Counted from the stretch's first letter, positions 1 through 8,219 are shown. The stretch: DNA of 60,416 nt from Acidimicrobiaceae bacterium (GCA_003160635.1 PMLV01000046.1:1-60416); one strand, 5' to 3'. Program-made: numbers and translations. Notes: generated by a model not told the origin, from the letters alone.

Positions 1-674
1 CAATGGCCCATTCGGTTGGCCTGGGCATCGAGTTGGAGCTGGCAGCGATCGAAATGGCGCTGTCTTTCCTGGGGAGAATCCCCGAGCAGCTATCAGTTGC
101 TATCAACGCCAGCCCCGGGGTCATAGGTTCATCCGCTTTGGCCGTCATGATCGAATCAGTGGAACCAACTCGGATCGTACTGGAGCTAACCGAACAGATC
201 GCCGTTGCCAATTACCAGCACTTGTCAGGCGTGTTGGCCGACTACCGAAAACAAGGTGTCCAGCTGGCTATCGACGACACGGGGTCTGGGTTTGCAAGCC
301 TGAGCCACATCCTCAAGTTGGCTCCGGACCTCATAAAACTCGATCGCGCGCTGACGACGGGAATCGACTTCGACCCGGTTCGTCGTGCTCTTGCCAAAGC
401 CCTCCACAGCTTCTCAAGCGATACCGGAGCCAGCATCATTGCCGAAGGTATCGAAACCGCCGCCGAGCTCGTTACCCTACAAGAGATCGGTATTCCCTAT
501 GGGCAGGGCTACTACCTTGGGCGTCCCGGTCCGGTCGAGCGTCTGAAACCCACCTTCGTTCCGCTCGACAAGTCGCCTCCCGTCGGCAGCAAAAAGCACA
601 CGCTGGCTACATCAAAGACACCCCTCAAAGGACTCGAGATAAGTGCCGGAGTGGGCGGGTTAGCGCGGCGTTAG
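1..674 (+). CDS. EAL-domain c-di-GMP phosphodiesterase, C-terminal part (5' end outside window)
   Basis: EAL domains hydrolyse cyclic di-GMP to pGpG in the cytoplasm. The reading frame is open to the left edge, so the N-terminus and the EAL tripeptide itself lie outside the window. What remains covers most of the catalytic barrel: INAS (the metal-binding Asn strand), ELTE, DDTGSG (usual form DDFGTG), IKLD (the catalytic Lys motif), AEGIET and QGYYLGRP at the end. All metal-binding and catalytic positions that should be visible are present, so an active enzyme is plausible. The Phe-to-Thr and Thr-to-Ser changes in DDFGTG fall in loop 6, which matters for activity and dimerisation. About 40 poorly conserved residues follow the domain. 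Any GGDEF, PAS or sensor domains would be upstream and cannot be seen. A c-di-GMP riboswitch lies 26 kb away. Confidence 0.9.
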   Translation, partial: MAHSVGLGIELELAAIEMALSFLGRIPEQLSVAINASPGVIGSSALAVMIESVEPTRIVLELTEQIAVANYQHLSGVLADYRKQGVQLAIDDTGSGFASLSHILKLAPDLIKLDRALTTGIDFDPVRRALAKALHSFSSDTGASIIAEGIETAAELVTLQEIGIPYGQGYYLGRPGPVERLKPTFVPLDKSPPVGSKKHTLATSKTPLKGLEISAGVGGLARR

Positions 675-874
675 CAATTGGACCAGCCACGCCGACTCTC
701 AGCGCCCCCAAGCCGATCCCGTTACGGACCGTCATTCAGGGCTCTGCGGGTGCCCCCAAATATTCGACGTCCGGGACTAAAAGGGGTGACCCCGTTGTGC
801 CGGGCGCAGCAACTACCGTGAGCGCTGGGAAGAGCGGGCCACCAGATCCCACCCGCTGATATCCGGAGGGCAGC

Positions 875-880
875 TAATCT
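875..880 (+). promoter_or_regulatory. -10 box of a leaderless promoter (amidohydrolase)
   Basis: TAATCT is followed by exactly 6 nt and then the ATG at 887. This -10/start spacing recurs in the window and implies transcription starting at or next to the A of ATG. No convincing -35 box is seen. Confidence 0.6.
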
Positions 881-886
881 TCCGAT

Positions 887-2116
887 ATGGCACTACCCCG
901 GATTATAAGCGTTGACGATCACGTCGTCGAGCCACCACACGTGTGGCAAACGTGGCTTCCCGAGAAGTTCCGGGAGAGAGGCCCGCGGGTGGAGCGCAAG
1001 AAGTGGGGCGGTTTCCAAATCCTTTCGGGGGCCAAGTACGACATGGTCGAGGACCCCGACGGGGAATGGGGCGATGCCTGGTACTACGACGACGAATTGA
1101 TCTACGTGCAGAAGAAGTTCGTTGCCATTCCTCAGGCTTCGACCACGCTCGACGCCAATGGGGACATCCTGTTTGACCGGACCCAGATGACCATGACGGC
1201 GATTACCTACGATGACATGCGAAAGGGCTGCTGGGACCGAGATGAGCGAGTAAAGGACCTGGCACTGAACCACACCGACGGCTCGCTGCCGTTCCCCACC
1301 TTCCCCCGTTTCTGCGGCCAGACGTTCTATGAGGCAAAGGACAAGGAATTGGCCCTGGCTTGCGTCAAAGCCAACAACGACTGGATGATCGGGGAATGGT
1401 GCGGCCCATCGGGTGGCGTGAACATCCCCCTTTGCATTATTCCGCTGTGGGATGCCGAGCTCGCGGCGGCCGAGACCAAGCGCAACGCCGAAAGGGGCGT
1501 GCGGGCCATTGCCTTCAGCGAGTTACCGACCCGGCTCGGCTTGCCTAGCATCAACACACCGTATTGGGATCCCCTTTGGGCGGTCTGCAACGATTACGGC
1601 GTGACCGTGTGCATGCACGTCGGTTCGTCTTCGAGCGATCCGATCGCGGCACGCGACTCGCACCCCGCCGTCGGTGCCACCCTCGGGTTCAACAACGCCA
1701 TGGCGTCGTTGGCCGACTGGCTCTTTTCGGGAAACCTTCTCCGGTTCCCCAAACTGAAGTTGGCCTACTCCGAAGGCCAGATCGGCTGGATCCCATATGT
1801 CCTCGAGCGCGCCGACGCGGTGTGGGAGTTGCACAATGGATGGCTGCACGCCAAGGAGAAGATCCCCGTGCCGCCGTCGACCCAGTACTACGGCCGAATC
1901 TTCGGTTGTTTCACCGCCGATCGTCATGGAGTGGCGTCGCTGTCCGAGGTGGGTGAGGACAACATCTGCTTCGAGACCGATTACCCCCATACCGACACGA
2001 CGTGGCCCCACTCGGAGGCCTATGTCGAGAAGCTGTGCGCCGGGCTCGATGACGACGTGGCGTACAAGATCCTGCGCGGGAACGCCATCAAAATGTTGGA
2101 GCTCGATCGGGTCTGA
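887..2116 (+). CDS. Amidohydrolase family (amidohydrolase_2) metal-dependent hydrolase
   Basis: A 409-aa TIM-barrel metal hydrolase of the amidohydrolase-2 (ACMSD-like) superfamily, which hydrolyses or decarboxylates ring or carboxylate substrates. The N-terminus has the strand-1 metal motif (D10-D11-H12 in VDDHVVE). A central CMHVG supplies a metal His, and FETDYPHTD near the C-terminus supplies the catalytic Asp. The YSEGQIGWIPYVLERAD stretch is typical of the paralogues abundant in mycobacteria and uncultured actinobacteria, whose substrates are mostly unknown. The ATG at 887 is chosen because the -10-like TAATCT sits 6 nt before it and the protein begins right before the first barrel strand. 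A GGAGGG at 865-870 is 16 nt away, too far for a normal ribosome site. It stands alone; the next genes are on the other strand. Confidence 0.85.
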   Translation: MALPRIISVDDHVVEPPHVWQTWLPEKFRERGPRVERKKWGGFQILSGAKYDMVEDPDGEWGDAWYYDDELIYVQKKFVAIPQASTTLDANGDILFDRTQMTMTAITYDDMRKGCWDRDERVKDLALNHTDGSLPFPTFPRFCGQTFYEAKDKELALACVKANNDWMIGEWCGPSGGVNIPLCIIPLWDAELAAAETKRNAERGVRAIAFSELPTRLGLPSINTPYWDPLWAVCNDYGVTVCMHVGSSSSDPIAARDSHPAVGATLGFNNAMASLADWLFSGNLLRFPKLKLAYSEGQIGWIPYVLERADAVWELHNGWLHAKEKIPVPPSTQYYGRIFGCFTADRHGVASLSEVGEDNICFETDYPHTDTTWPHSEAYVEKLCAGLDDDVAYKILRGNAIKMLELDRV

Positions 2117-2132
2117 TCGGCGGGATCATCGC

Positions 2133-2357
2133 TCAAGAGCCCCTCCGGGAGCGCCTGGCGGCGCGGAGCGTGCTGGCGACCAACAAGACGATGGTCGTGA
2201 GTGGCACGACGACGTAGGCCACGTCTCGATGATGTCGAAGGAGGATTGCGAGAACGACGACCACCACGGTGGCCGCAAAGAGCTCCGGTGCATCGCCGAT
2301 CAGGAACTCCCACCAGAATTGTCCGAAGCTGCGCACGGCGCGCGTCACGACGTTCAT
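2133..2357 (-). CDS. Small membrane protein, unknown function (partner of the COG4280-like gene)
   Basis: About 74 aa from the ATG at 2357, giving MNVVTRAVRSFGQFWWEF followed by two hydrophobic helices and a basic tail ending RRSRRGS. It is not recognised as a named family. It lies 10 nt downstream of the COG4280-like membrane gene on the same strand and is probably co-transcribed. An in-frame GTG at 2384 and ATG at 2399 would extend it by 9 or 14 residues and overlap the upstream gene. No strong ribosome site separates the options, so the start is uncertain. The hydrophobic pattern and tight coupling suggest a real gene rather than a chance frame. Confidence 0.6.
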   Translation of the reverse strand: MNVVTRAVRSFGQFWWEFLIGDAPELFAATVVVVVLAILLRHHRDVAYVVVPLTTIVLLVASTLRAARRSRRGS

Positions 2358-2367
2358 GTGTCGATGC

Positions 2368-3159
2368 TCATGGCTCGACGGCACCCTTGGCGAGAACATT
2401 CACCGGTTGGCGGTGTGCGGGTGGGCGCGCCCGCAGGAATGCGACCAATACAAGGGTTACCAACGCGAAGAGGCCAACCAGCACCAGGATTGCCAGGTCA
2501 CTCCCGGGCCAGTGCACGCCGGCCCCTTCGCCGACCCAAAAGAGACCGAAGCTGGTCAACATGGTGCCAACGGTGAGTTTGATGGTGTTCTCCGGCACCC
2601 GGGACAGCTGCCGTGCAACGACTGCGCCGACAGCGGCCACAAGGAGGGCCGCAGCTCCGGCGGCGCCTGCCGCAATCCCCAGCCGGTGCTGGCTGGCTCC
2701 GAGGCCTACGACGATGAGGACGACCTCTGTCCCTTCGAGGAAGACGCCCTTGAAGGCAACTGCGAACCCCACTCGGTCCCGAAGTACCGGAGTTGAGGTG
2801 GAGGGGTCACTTTCCGAGAGCTCCTGTGCCGTCTTGGCGAAGATCGCATCTTCATCGTGCAACGCCTTGAGGCCGCTGGCGCGCAGGATCGACTTGCGGA
2901 GCCACGAGAGCCCGACGACGAGCAGGAGGCCTCCCACGACGACCCGTAATGCGTTGATGGGGACGTAGTGGATGAGGGGTACGCCCACCGCACCGACGAT
3001 CACGGCCAGCACTATGAGGGCGGCCCCCGCGCCTTCCAGCGCCGAACGCCAGCCACGTGTCACTCCGGCTGCCACGACGATGGTCAGCGCCTCTACCATC
3101 TCGACCGCGCTGGCACCGAACACAGCGAGGAGGAGCACAACAGTTGACGTCGGGTTCAT
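2368..3159 (-). CDS. FTR1/COG4280-like integral membrane protein
   Basis: A 263-aa polytopic membrane protein with six to seven predicted helices. Two half-repeats carry acidic motifs inside membrane segments: SAVEMVEALTIV near residue 18 and FLEGTEVVLIV near residue 137. These resemble the REGxE motifs of FTR1-type iron permeases and the two-repeat layout of COG4280 proteins. A charged cytoplasmic loop (HDEDAIF...SESDPS) joins the halves. FTR1 relatives move iron with a redox partner, but no ferroxidase or lipoprotein partner is nearby, so the substrate is not assigned. It is followed by a small membrane protein on the same strand. The start is the ATG at 3159. The head-to-tail MFS gene ends 10 nt upstream (stop at 3169), so the two may share a transcript. 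Confidence 0.7.
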   Translation of the reverse strand: MNPTSTVVLLLAVFGASAVEMVEALTIVVAAGVTRGWRSALEGAGAALIVLAVIVGAVGVPLIHYVPINALRVVVGGLLLVVGLSWLRKSILRASGLKALHDEDAIFAKTAQELSESDPSTSTPVLRDRVGFAVAFKGVFLEGTEVVLIVVGLGASQHRLGIAAGAAGAAALLVAAVGAVVARQLSRVPENTIKLTVGTMLTSFGLFWVGEGAGVHWPGSDLAILVLVGLFALVTLVLVAFLRARPPAHRQPVNVLAKGAVEP

Positions 3160-3168
3160 CTGCGCCTC

Positions 3169-4665
3169 TCAAGATTGCGTCGCTGCGTGTGAGGATAGAG
3201 GCTCTCGCGGGGAGGCCCCGCCACACGGGCCCGGTGGAGCGAGCGCGGCGACGAGGCCGGCCATGCCTGCAACCCCGGCCAGTACCAACGCCGTGGTCGT
3301 AAAGGCGTGGGCGGCCTGGGCCGTTGAGCCCTGGTCTCCTCCGTTGACGGTGAACAACAGACCGGTGATGGCCAACCCGAGGGCAGTGCCCACCCCCCGG
3401 CTCATGTTCAAGATCCCCGAGGCCATGCCGGCCTGTTGGGGGGGAGCGGATCCCATGATGGTGGCGTTGTTGGGCGACGTGAAGAGGCCGAGTCCGCCCC
3501 CGATCAGGGCGAGGAGCAGTACAAGTCCCGGGGTGCTTGGGCGGAGCAGCCCGAGTCCGAGAAAGCCACTCGCGACCAGCACCATGCCGCTCACGGTGAG
3601 CCGGCGTGCGCCGATTTGATCGGCCACCCTCCCGGCCAATGGCGCAACGACCCCGAACATGATCGGGAGGACGACGACCTCCACTCCGATGCGCGCCGGG
3701 CCCAACCCGAGTCCCCGCGCCAGGTAGAACGGAATGAGGAGGAGCACGCCGAACGTCACGAGGTACGAACCGATGCCGCTCGCGATCCCGGCCGAGAAGC
3801 GTCGATTCCGGAACAGGGTGAGGTCGAGCATTGGTGCTCGGTCCGACCGTTCATGCCGTACGAACCACATCGCCAGCAGCACGGCGGCGGAGAGGAGACC
3901 GACGATGAGCGGTGACCCCCACCCGGCCGAAGCACCGAAGGAAATGGCCGTCAGCAGGGACACCACTGCGGGGAAGAAGAGAGTCAGACCCTTCCAGTCG
4001 AAGGCTCCTCTGTGTTGCAGGTTCTGGCTGCGGGGCACCAAGGCGAGCGCAGCGAGAGCTCCGAAGACGCCGAGGGGTACGTTGACGAAGAAGATGAGCC
4101 GCCAACCCCCGGCGGCGAGGAGGAGCCCCCCAAGGGAAGGTCCCAGGGACAGGCCGATGGCCTGAGCCGCCCCTTGGAGCCCGACGGCGCGCCCGCGGTA
4201 CTGACGCGGCACCACGAGCACGATGATGGCCAAGCTGTTGGCCTGCAGCATGGCGGCGCCCACTGCCTGCAGCGCGCGAAACCCGCAGAGCGCGGCCAAG
4301 TCGGGCGAGAGGCCACACAGCGCCGAGGCGACGATGAAGATCACGAAGCCGTACACGTAGAGGAGCTTTCGCCCCCACATGTCGGCGAACCGGCCGAACG
4401 CGGTCACGGTGGCCACCAGCACCACCAGGTAGCTCAGGCCGACCCACGTCACCGAACCGACGCTCGAGTGGAAGGACTTCTGCAGCGAGGGAAGGGCAAC
4501 GGTGACGATGCTGGCGTCCAGCTGCCCCATGAGCGCGCCTACGCACACGGCAGCGACCGCAAACCAATGTGCGTTAGGACGTTCCCGGACTGAGGGGAGT
4601 CGCCGGGGCTCGACCAGCAGGCGCCTCCACGTCCATGGTGGCGTTCCTGCTGCTTCTGCCCGCAT
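3169..4665 (-). CDS. MFS drug exporter, DHA2 (14-TMS) family
   Basis: A 498-aa major facilitator of the EmrB/QacA type, a proton-driven exporter of hydrophobic compounds in the cytoplasmic membrane. Motif D1 appears as LDASIVTVALPSLQ in helix 1. Motif A is GRFADMWGRK between helices 2 and 3. The antiporter motif C region reads LSLGPSLGGLLL, followed by WRLIFFVNVPLG. Fourteen helices are consistent with the length. The start is placed at the ATG at 4665, preceded by AGGATG, because the longer open frame would run through the promoter and into the divergent lysR gene. The 70-bp gap shared with lysR holds the likely operator. LysR control of a neighbouring divergent efflux pump is a common arrangement, so the regulator probably senses a pump substrate; the substrate is unknown. 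Confidence 0.9.
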   Translation of the reverse strand: MRAEAAGTPPWTWRRLLVEPRRLPSVRERPNAHWFAVAAVCVGALMGQLDASIVTVALPSLQKSFHSSVGSVTWVGLSYLVVLVATVTAFGRFADMWGRKLLYVYGFVIFIVASALCGLSPDLAALCGFRALQAVGAAMLQANSLAIIVLVVPRQYRGRAVGLQGAAQAIGLSLGPSLGGLLLAAGGWRLIFFVNVPLGVFGALAALALVPRSQNLQHRGAFDWKGLTLFFPAVVSLLTAISFGASAGWGSPLIVGLLSAAVLLAMWFVRHERSDRAPMLDLTLFRNRRFSAGIASGIGSYLVTFGVLLLIPFYLARGLGLGPARIGVEVVVLPIMFGVVAPLAGRVADQIGARRLTVSGMVLVASGFLGLGLLRPSTPGLVLLLALIGGGLGLFTSPNNATIMGSAPPQQAGMASGILNMSRGVGTALGLAITGLLFTVNGGDQGSTAQAAHAFTTTALVLAGVAGMAGLVAALAPPGPCGGASPREPLSSHAATQS

Positions 4666-4710
4666 GGGGCCATCCTGAGTGACCCGGAACAACAAGTAAA
4701 ATACCGACTT

Positions 4711-4727
4711 CTTATAAAACCGATAAG
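4711..4727. promoter_or_regulatory. Candidate LysR operator (palindrome with T-N11-A core)
   Basis: CTTATAAAACCGATAAG is a perfect 5-bp inverted repeat, CTTAT/ATAAG, with a 7-nt centre. Its inner TAT-N7-ATA is exactly the T-N11-A form of LysR-type boxes. It lies in the 70-bp divergent gap between the MFS exporter (minus) and lysR (plus), and overlaps the apparent lysR -10 at 4724-4729. That position predicts autorepression of lysR. Confidence 0.65.
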
Positions 4728-4729
4728 AT
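4724..4729 (+). promoter_or_regulatory. -10 box of a leaderless promoter (lysR)
   Basis: TAAGAT lies 6 nt before the ATG at 4736. There is no Shine-Dalgarno, and the box overlaps the palindromic operator. Confidence 0.55.
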
Positions 4730-4735
4730 ACACTT

Positions 4736-5608
4736 ATGGATTCCCACCGTCTCCGGCATTTTCTGGCCGTCGTCGACCACGGGGGGTTCACCGCGGCGGC
4801 CCACGCGGTCTATGTCTCGCAGCCAGCCCTTTCTCTGGCTGTGAAGGAGCTCGAAGCCGAGCTGGGTGTGGCCCTCTTCGTCAGGAGTGGTCGGCGCGTC
4901 CATCTGACCTCGGCCGGGATGGCACTCCTCGAACCGGCACGCCAGGTCCTGCGCGACCTGGAGACTGGTCAAGCGGCTGTGGAGGCCGTGGCCGGATTGG
5001 GGGCGGGCCATTTGACCATGGCCAGCCTGCCCACACTGGCGGTTGATCCGTTGGCGCCCATGGTGGGAGCCTTTCGACGTCGCTATCCAGGTGTGAGGAT
5101 CGAACTGGCGGCGCCCGAGGACGCCAGCGAATTGTTCGGGCTCGTGACCTCAGGGATCTGTGAGCTTGGTGTCACCGAAGCGCACGGGCTGCCCGAGGCC
5201 CTGCAGTCACACCCGCTCGGGCGGCAGTCGCTCGTCCTCATCCTGCCGCCGGGTGCGCATCACGCCGAAGGCGACCACGTGGACTTGTCGGCGCTGGAGA
5301 CGATGCCGTTCGTGGTGGCACCTCGCGGGACCTCGACGTTCCGGCTCCTCGAGGAAGGTTTCGCTGCGGTCCAGCTCTCGCCCGAGGTCGCCGTGGTGAC
5401 CGCGCAACGAGACGCCATTGTCCCGCTCGTCATCGCCGGCGCCGGTGCCGCGCTCGTGCCCGAGTCCGTCGCGCGCACGGCAGCGGCGTTGGGTGCGGTC
5501 ACGGTACGGCCGGAGCCGCCCATCGAGCGAGCGATCACGCTCGTTCACCGGGCCGGGCCGCGTTCCCCCGCTGCGGAGCGCTTCACCGAAATGGCCGTGG
5601 GCCATTAG
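4736..5608 (+). CDS. LysR-family transcriptional regulator
   Basis: A 290-aa LysR-type regulator. Residues 1-60 form the winged helix-turn-helix, with the typical AAAHAVYVSQPALSLAVKEL helix pair and LGVALFVRSGRRVHLTSAG wing. A linker helix follows, then a two-lobed periplasmic-binding-like effector domain from about residue 90. Such proteins bind a T-N11-A palindrome and respond to a small molecule. The gene is divergent from the MFS exporter and very probably controls it. The ATG at 4736 directly follows a -10-like box by 6 nt and lacks a ribosome site, so a leaderless mRNA is likely. A perfect 7-bp hairpin follows the stop codon. The effector cannot be predicted. Confidence 0.9.
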   Translation: MDSHRLRHFLAVVDHGGFTAAAHAVYVSQPALSLAVKELEAELGVALFVRSGRRVHLTSAGMALLEPARQVLRDLETGQAAVEAVAGLGAGHLTMASLPTLAVDPLAPMVGAFRRRYPGVRIELAAPEDASELFGLVTSGICELGVTEAHGLPEALQSHPLGRQSLVLILPPGAHHAEGDHVDLSALETMPFVVAPRGTSTFRLLEEGFAAVQLSPEVAVVTAQRDAIVPLVIAGAGAALVPESVARTAAALGAVTVRPEPPIERAITLVHRAGPRSPAAERFTEMAVGH

Positions 5609-5616
5609 CCATGGCC

Positions 5617-5636
5617 GGGCGATCGGCACATCGCCC
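5617..5636. terminator. Bidirectional terminator hairpin
   Basis: GGGCGAT-CGGCAC-ATCGCCC is a perfect 7-bp stem with a 6-nt loop in the 44-nt gap between the convergent lysR and carboxyltransferase genes. There is no clear T tract, as is common in high-GC actinobacteria. Confidence 0.6.
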
Positions 5637-5652
5637 CGGTCGCGCCGGCTCG

Positions 5653-7482
5653 TCACCACGTGTCCACGAAGGGCCGCCGCTTTCCCGTTCGTGGAGCCGG
5701 GTCCGGGGCGGAGCGGAAGGCGTGAATGATCCGGGCCCTGCTGTCGGCCGGATCGATGACATCGTCAATCTCGAAATATGTCGCCACGTTGAGGGCTTTC
5801 CCCCGCTCGTAGGAGCGAGCGACCATGGCCGTGTAGGCGGCTTCGCGCTCGTCGGGATCCTCAATGGCCTCGAGCTCGCGGCGGTAGCCGAGTTGCACCG
5901 CCCCCTCGAGTCCCATGCCGCCCAACTCGCCCGTCGGCCAGGCCACCGTGAGGATGGGCCGGTGGAACCCACCGCCGGCCATGGCTTGCGCACCAAGACC
6001 GTAGGCCTTGCGCAAGACAACGGTGCACACGGGGACCGTGAGGCTGGCCCCGGTGACGAACATCCGGCTCACGTGACGTACCAACGCGGATTCCTCGGCT
6101 TTGGGCCCGACCATGAACCCCGGGGTATCGCACAAGAGGAGCATGGGGAGGTCGAAGGCCTCGCAGAGCTGCATGAACCGGGCTGCCTTGTCCGCGCAGT
6201 CAGAGTCGATGGCGCCTGCGAGATGGAGGGGACTGTTGGCCAGCACGCCGATCGGTCGCCCTTCGATTCTGATCAGCGCCGACACCATGCCGGGCGAAAA
6301 GTCCGGTCGTAGCTCGAGGAACGTTCCCTCGTCGGCCAGCAACCCGAGCACGCTGCGGACGTCATAGGCGCGCCGGCGGTCCTCAGGAACGCAGCCGCGC
6401 AGCAACGCTTGATCGGCGCACGTCCATGCCGCGAGCGATCCCTGGAAGTAGGACAGGTACTGCTTGGCCAGCCGCACGGCGTCCGCCTCGTCGTCAGCGG
6501 CCAGATCGATCACGCCGTTGGGAGCCTGCACGCTGCGCGGACCGATCTCTTCGGGCGTGAACACACCGAGCCCCCCACCTTCCACCATGGCGGGCCCACC
6601 CATCCCGATGTTGGCGTCGGGAGTGGCGATGATGACGTCGCAGCAGCCGAGAAGCGCGGCGTTCCCAGCGAAGCACCGACCTGACACGATGCCCACCATG
6701 GGGACAAGGCCGCTCAACCGTGCGAAGAGGAAGAAGGTCTCGGTGTTGAGCCCGCTGACAACGGCCATGTCCGTGTCCCCGGGGCGCCCACCTCCCCCCT
6801 CGGCGAAGAGGACCACCGGGAGCTGCATCCGTTCGATCAGCGTGAAGAGGCGGTCCTGCTTACGGTGGTTCATCCAGCCCTGTGTGCCGGCGAGCACCGT
6901 GTAGTCATACGAGAGCACGGCACAGCGCGCGAGCTGATCGCCGAATCTGTCCCCGTTGACCCGGCCCACCCCGCCGATGAGGCCGTCAGCCGGCGTGCGC
7001 ACGATGAGATCATCGAGCTCGCGGCGCGCCCGCTGTGCCGCGATGACCAACGCACCGTACTCCTCGAAAGTCCCAGGATCGCAGAGGTCCTCGATGTTCT
7101 CGCGGGCGGTTCTCCTCCCGGCGGCATGGCGGCGAGCCGTGACGTCGGGACGACCGGCGTCGAGGGTATTGGCCACGCGCGCCTGCAACTCCGCCAGCTC
7201 GGGTCGCACATGACCGACGGAGGGTGCGCCGGTGTCGGCCACCTCTGGCAGGTCGACGGGTCCCTCTTCGATCTCCATCAAGATGGCATGGGCCGCCACG
7301 GCTTCACCGGGTGTGACTGCGATGCGTACGACCGTGCCGGAGTGCCCGGCGGCTACCACGTGTTCCATCTTCATGGACTCGAGGATCAGAAGTGGCGCAC
7401 CAAACGGGACGCGCTCACCCGCTGTGACAGGCACGCTGACCACGGTGCCGGCGAACGGTGCGGTCACGTGAGAATGTGCCAT
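5653..7482 (-). CDS. Biotinyl domain-carboxyltransferase fusion (acyl-CoA carboxylase subunit)
   Basis: A 609-aa protein with two parts. Residues 1-75 are a biotinyl carrier domain with ESMKMEH; K38 is the expected biotinylated lysine. From about residue 90 there is a complete carboxyltransferase of the AccD/PccB type, with N- and C-terminal crotonase-like halves (RKQDRLFTLIERMQLPVVLFAEGGGGRPGD..., CDTPGFMVGPKAEE...). It should transfer CO2 from carboxybiotin to an acyl-CoA in the cytoplasm. In most acyl-CoA carboxylases the biotinyl domain sits at the C-terminus of the biotin carboxylase subunit, so its place here is unusual. No biotin carboxylase gene lies nearby, so that subunit must come from elsewhere. 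The ATG at 7482 is used because it starts just before the biotinyl fold; the open frame upstream is low-quality and runs into the nitroreductase. The substrate is not assigned. Confidence 0.85.
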   Translation of the reverse strand: MAHSHVTAPFAGTVVSVPVTAGERVPFGAPLLILESMKMEHVVAAGHSGTVVRIAVTPGEAVAAHAILMEIEEGPVDLPEVADTGAPSVGHVRPELAELQARVANTLDAGRPDVTARRHAAGRRTARENIEDLCDPGTFEEYGALVIAAQRARRELDDLIVRTPADGLIGGVGRVNGDRFGDQLARCAVLSYDYTVLAGTQGWMNHRKQDRLFTLIERMQLPVVLFAEGGGGRPGDTDMAVVSGLNTETFFLFARLSGLVPMVGIVSGRCFAGNAALLGCCDVIIATPDANIGMGGPAMVEGGGLGVFTPEEIGPRSVQAPNGVIDLAADDEADAVRLAKQYLSYFQGSLAAWTCADQALLRGCVPEDRRRAYDVRSVLGLLADEGTFLELRPDFSPGMVSALIRIEGRPIGVLANSPLHLAGAIDSDCADKAARFMQLCEAFDLPMLLLCDTPGFMVGPKAEESALVRHVSRMFVTGASLTVPVCTVVLRKAYGLGAQAMAGGGFHRPILTVAWPTGELGGMGLEGAVQLGYRRELEAIEDPDEREAAYTAMVARSYERGKALNVATYFEIDDVIDPADSRARIIHAFRSAPDPAPRTGKRRPFVDTW

Positions 7483-7505
7483 TCTTCTCGCTCGCTTCCG
7501 CCGTG

Positions 7506-8165
7506 TCAGCCCGGCCAGAGTGGTCGGGGTACGGAGAATTCGACGTCGTGGCCCCACGTGTTGCGATAGGAGACGCCATCTACGGGCTGGCGAGGCGCGA
7601 CACCCCATTTCCCCGTCGGGTACCCGAAACTTACGGTGGCCGCCAGATTCCAGCCTTCTTCTGTGGGAACCCCGAGGATCTCGTACGTCTCGGCACGGTG
7701 GAAGAACGGGAGCAGTGAGGTGAGACAGCTCCCGATGCCCTCGCCGCGGGCGGCCAACATGGCGCTCCATACGGCGGGGTAGATCGATCCACCGCTCGGA
7801 TCGTGCTGCGAGAACGCGAAGAGATAGAGGGGCACCTGGGTGAAGTTGTCAGCCAACCATTGAGCCGAATGCTGGACGCGGAAGAACTGCTGTGATTCTG
7901 GGGTGTCCGGATCGGCGTGCGCCGCCTCGAGTTGGGACGCGTAGACCGATTCCCACAGCTGTCCCATGGCGTGCTGATACAGGGGAGCGAGTGCGGCCTT
8001 TTTCTCCGGATCATCGAGGAGGAGGAAGCGCCAGTGCTGCTGGTTGCCGCCGCTCGGTGCGCGTATGGCAGCATCGAGGAGCTTGGCCTGCACGTCGAGG
8101 GGGATGGGGTCAGGCCGAACCCGCCGCATGGCGCGTGTCGTATAGAGGGCTTCTCGGAGATCCAT
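7506..8165 (-). CDS. Nitroreductase-family FMN oxidoreductase
   Basis: A 219-aa FMN-dependent nitroreductase-like protein. Residues 1-40 contain the family pattern ALYTTRAMRRVRPDPIP followed by AAIRAPSGGNQQHWRF, whose Arg and Ser/Gly residues contact FMN. The C-terminal AATVSFGYPTGKW is the usual flavin-edge segment. Members reduce nitro compounds, quinones or flavins with NAD(P)H. The natural substrate is unknown. The ATG at 8165 lies 8 nt after a TAGTGT -10-like box; an in-frame ATG 12 nt upstream is a weaker choice. The carboxyltransferase fusion starts 23 nt downstream on the same strand and may be in the same unit. Confidence 0.85.
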   Translation of the reverse strand: MDLREALYTTRAMRRVRPDPIPLDVQAKLLDAAIRAPSGGNQQHWRFLLLDDPEKKAALAPLYQHAMGQLWESVYASQLEAAHADPDTPESQQFFRVQHSAQWLADNFTQVPLYLFAFSQHDPSGGSIYPAVWSAMLAARGEGIGSCLTSLLPFFHRAETYEILGVPTEEGWNLAATVSFGYPTGKWGVAPRQPVDGVSYRNTWGHDVEFSVPRPLWPG

Positions 8166-8173
8166 GGCTGGGC

Positions 8174-8179
8174 ACACTA
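8174..8179 (-). promoter_or_regulatory. -10 box of a leaderless promoter (nitroreductase)
   Basis: Read on the minus strand, TAGTGT lies 8 nt before the ATG at 8165. No ribosome site is present between them. Confidence 0.45.
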
Positions 8180-8219
8180 CGCCGGAAGCCTGCGTTGATG
8201 GAAGGCGAGGTGGCCGAGG

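Noticed and set aside
770-795. GGGACTAAAAGGGGTGACCCC as a DosR-type box
   Set aside because: Only one half matches the GGGACTTTAGTCCC consensus; the other half and the centre do not, and no DosR context is seen.
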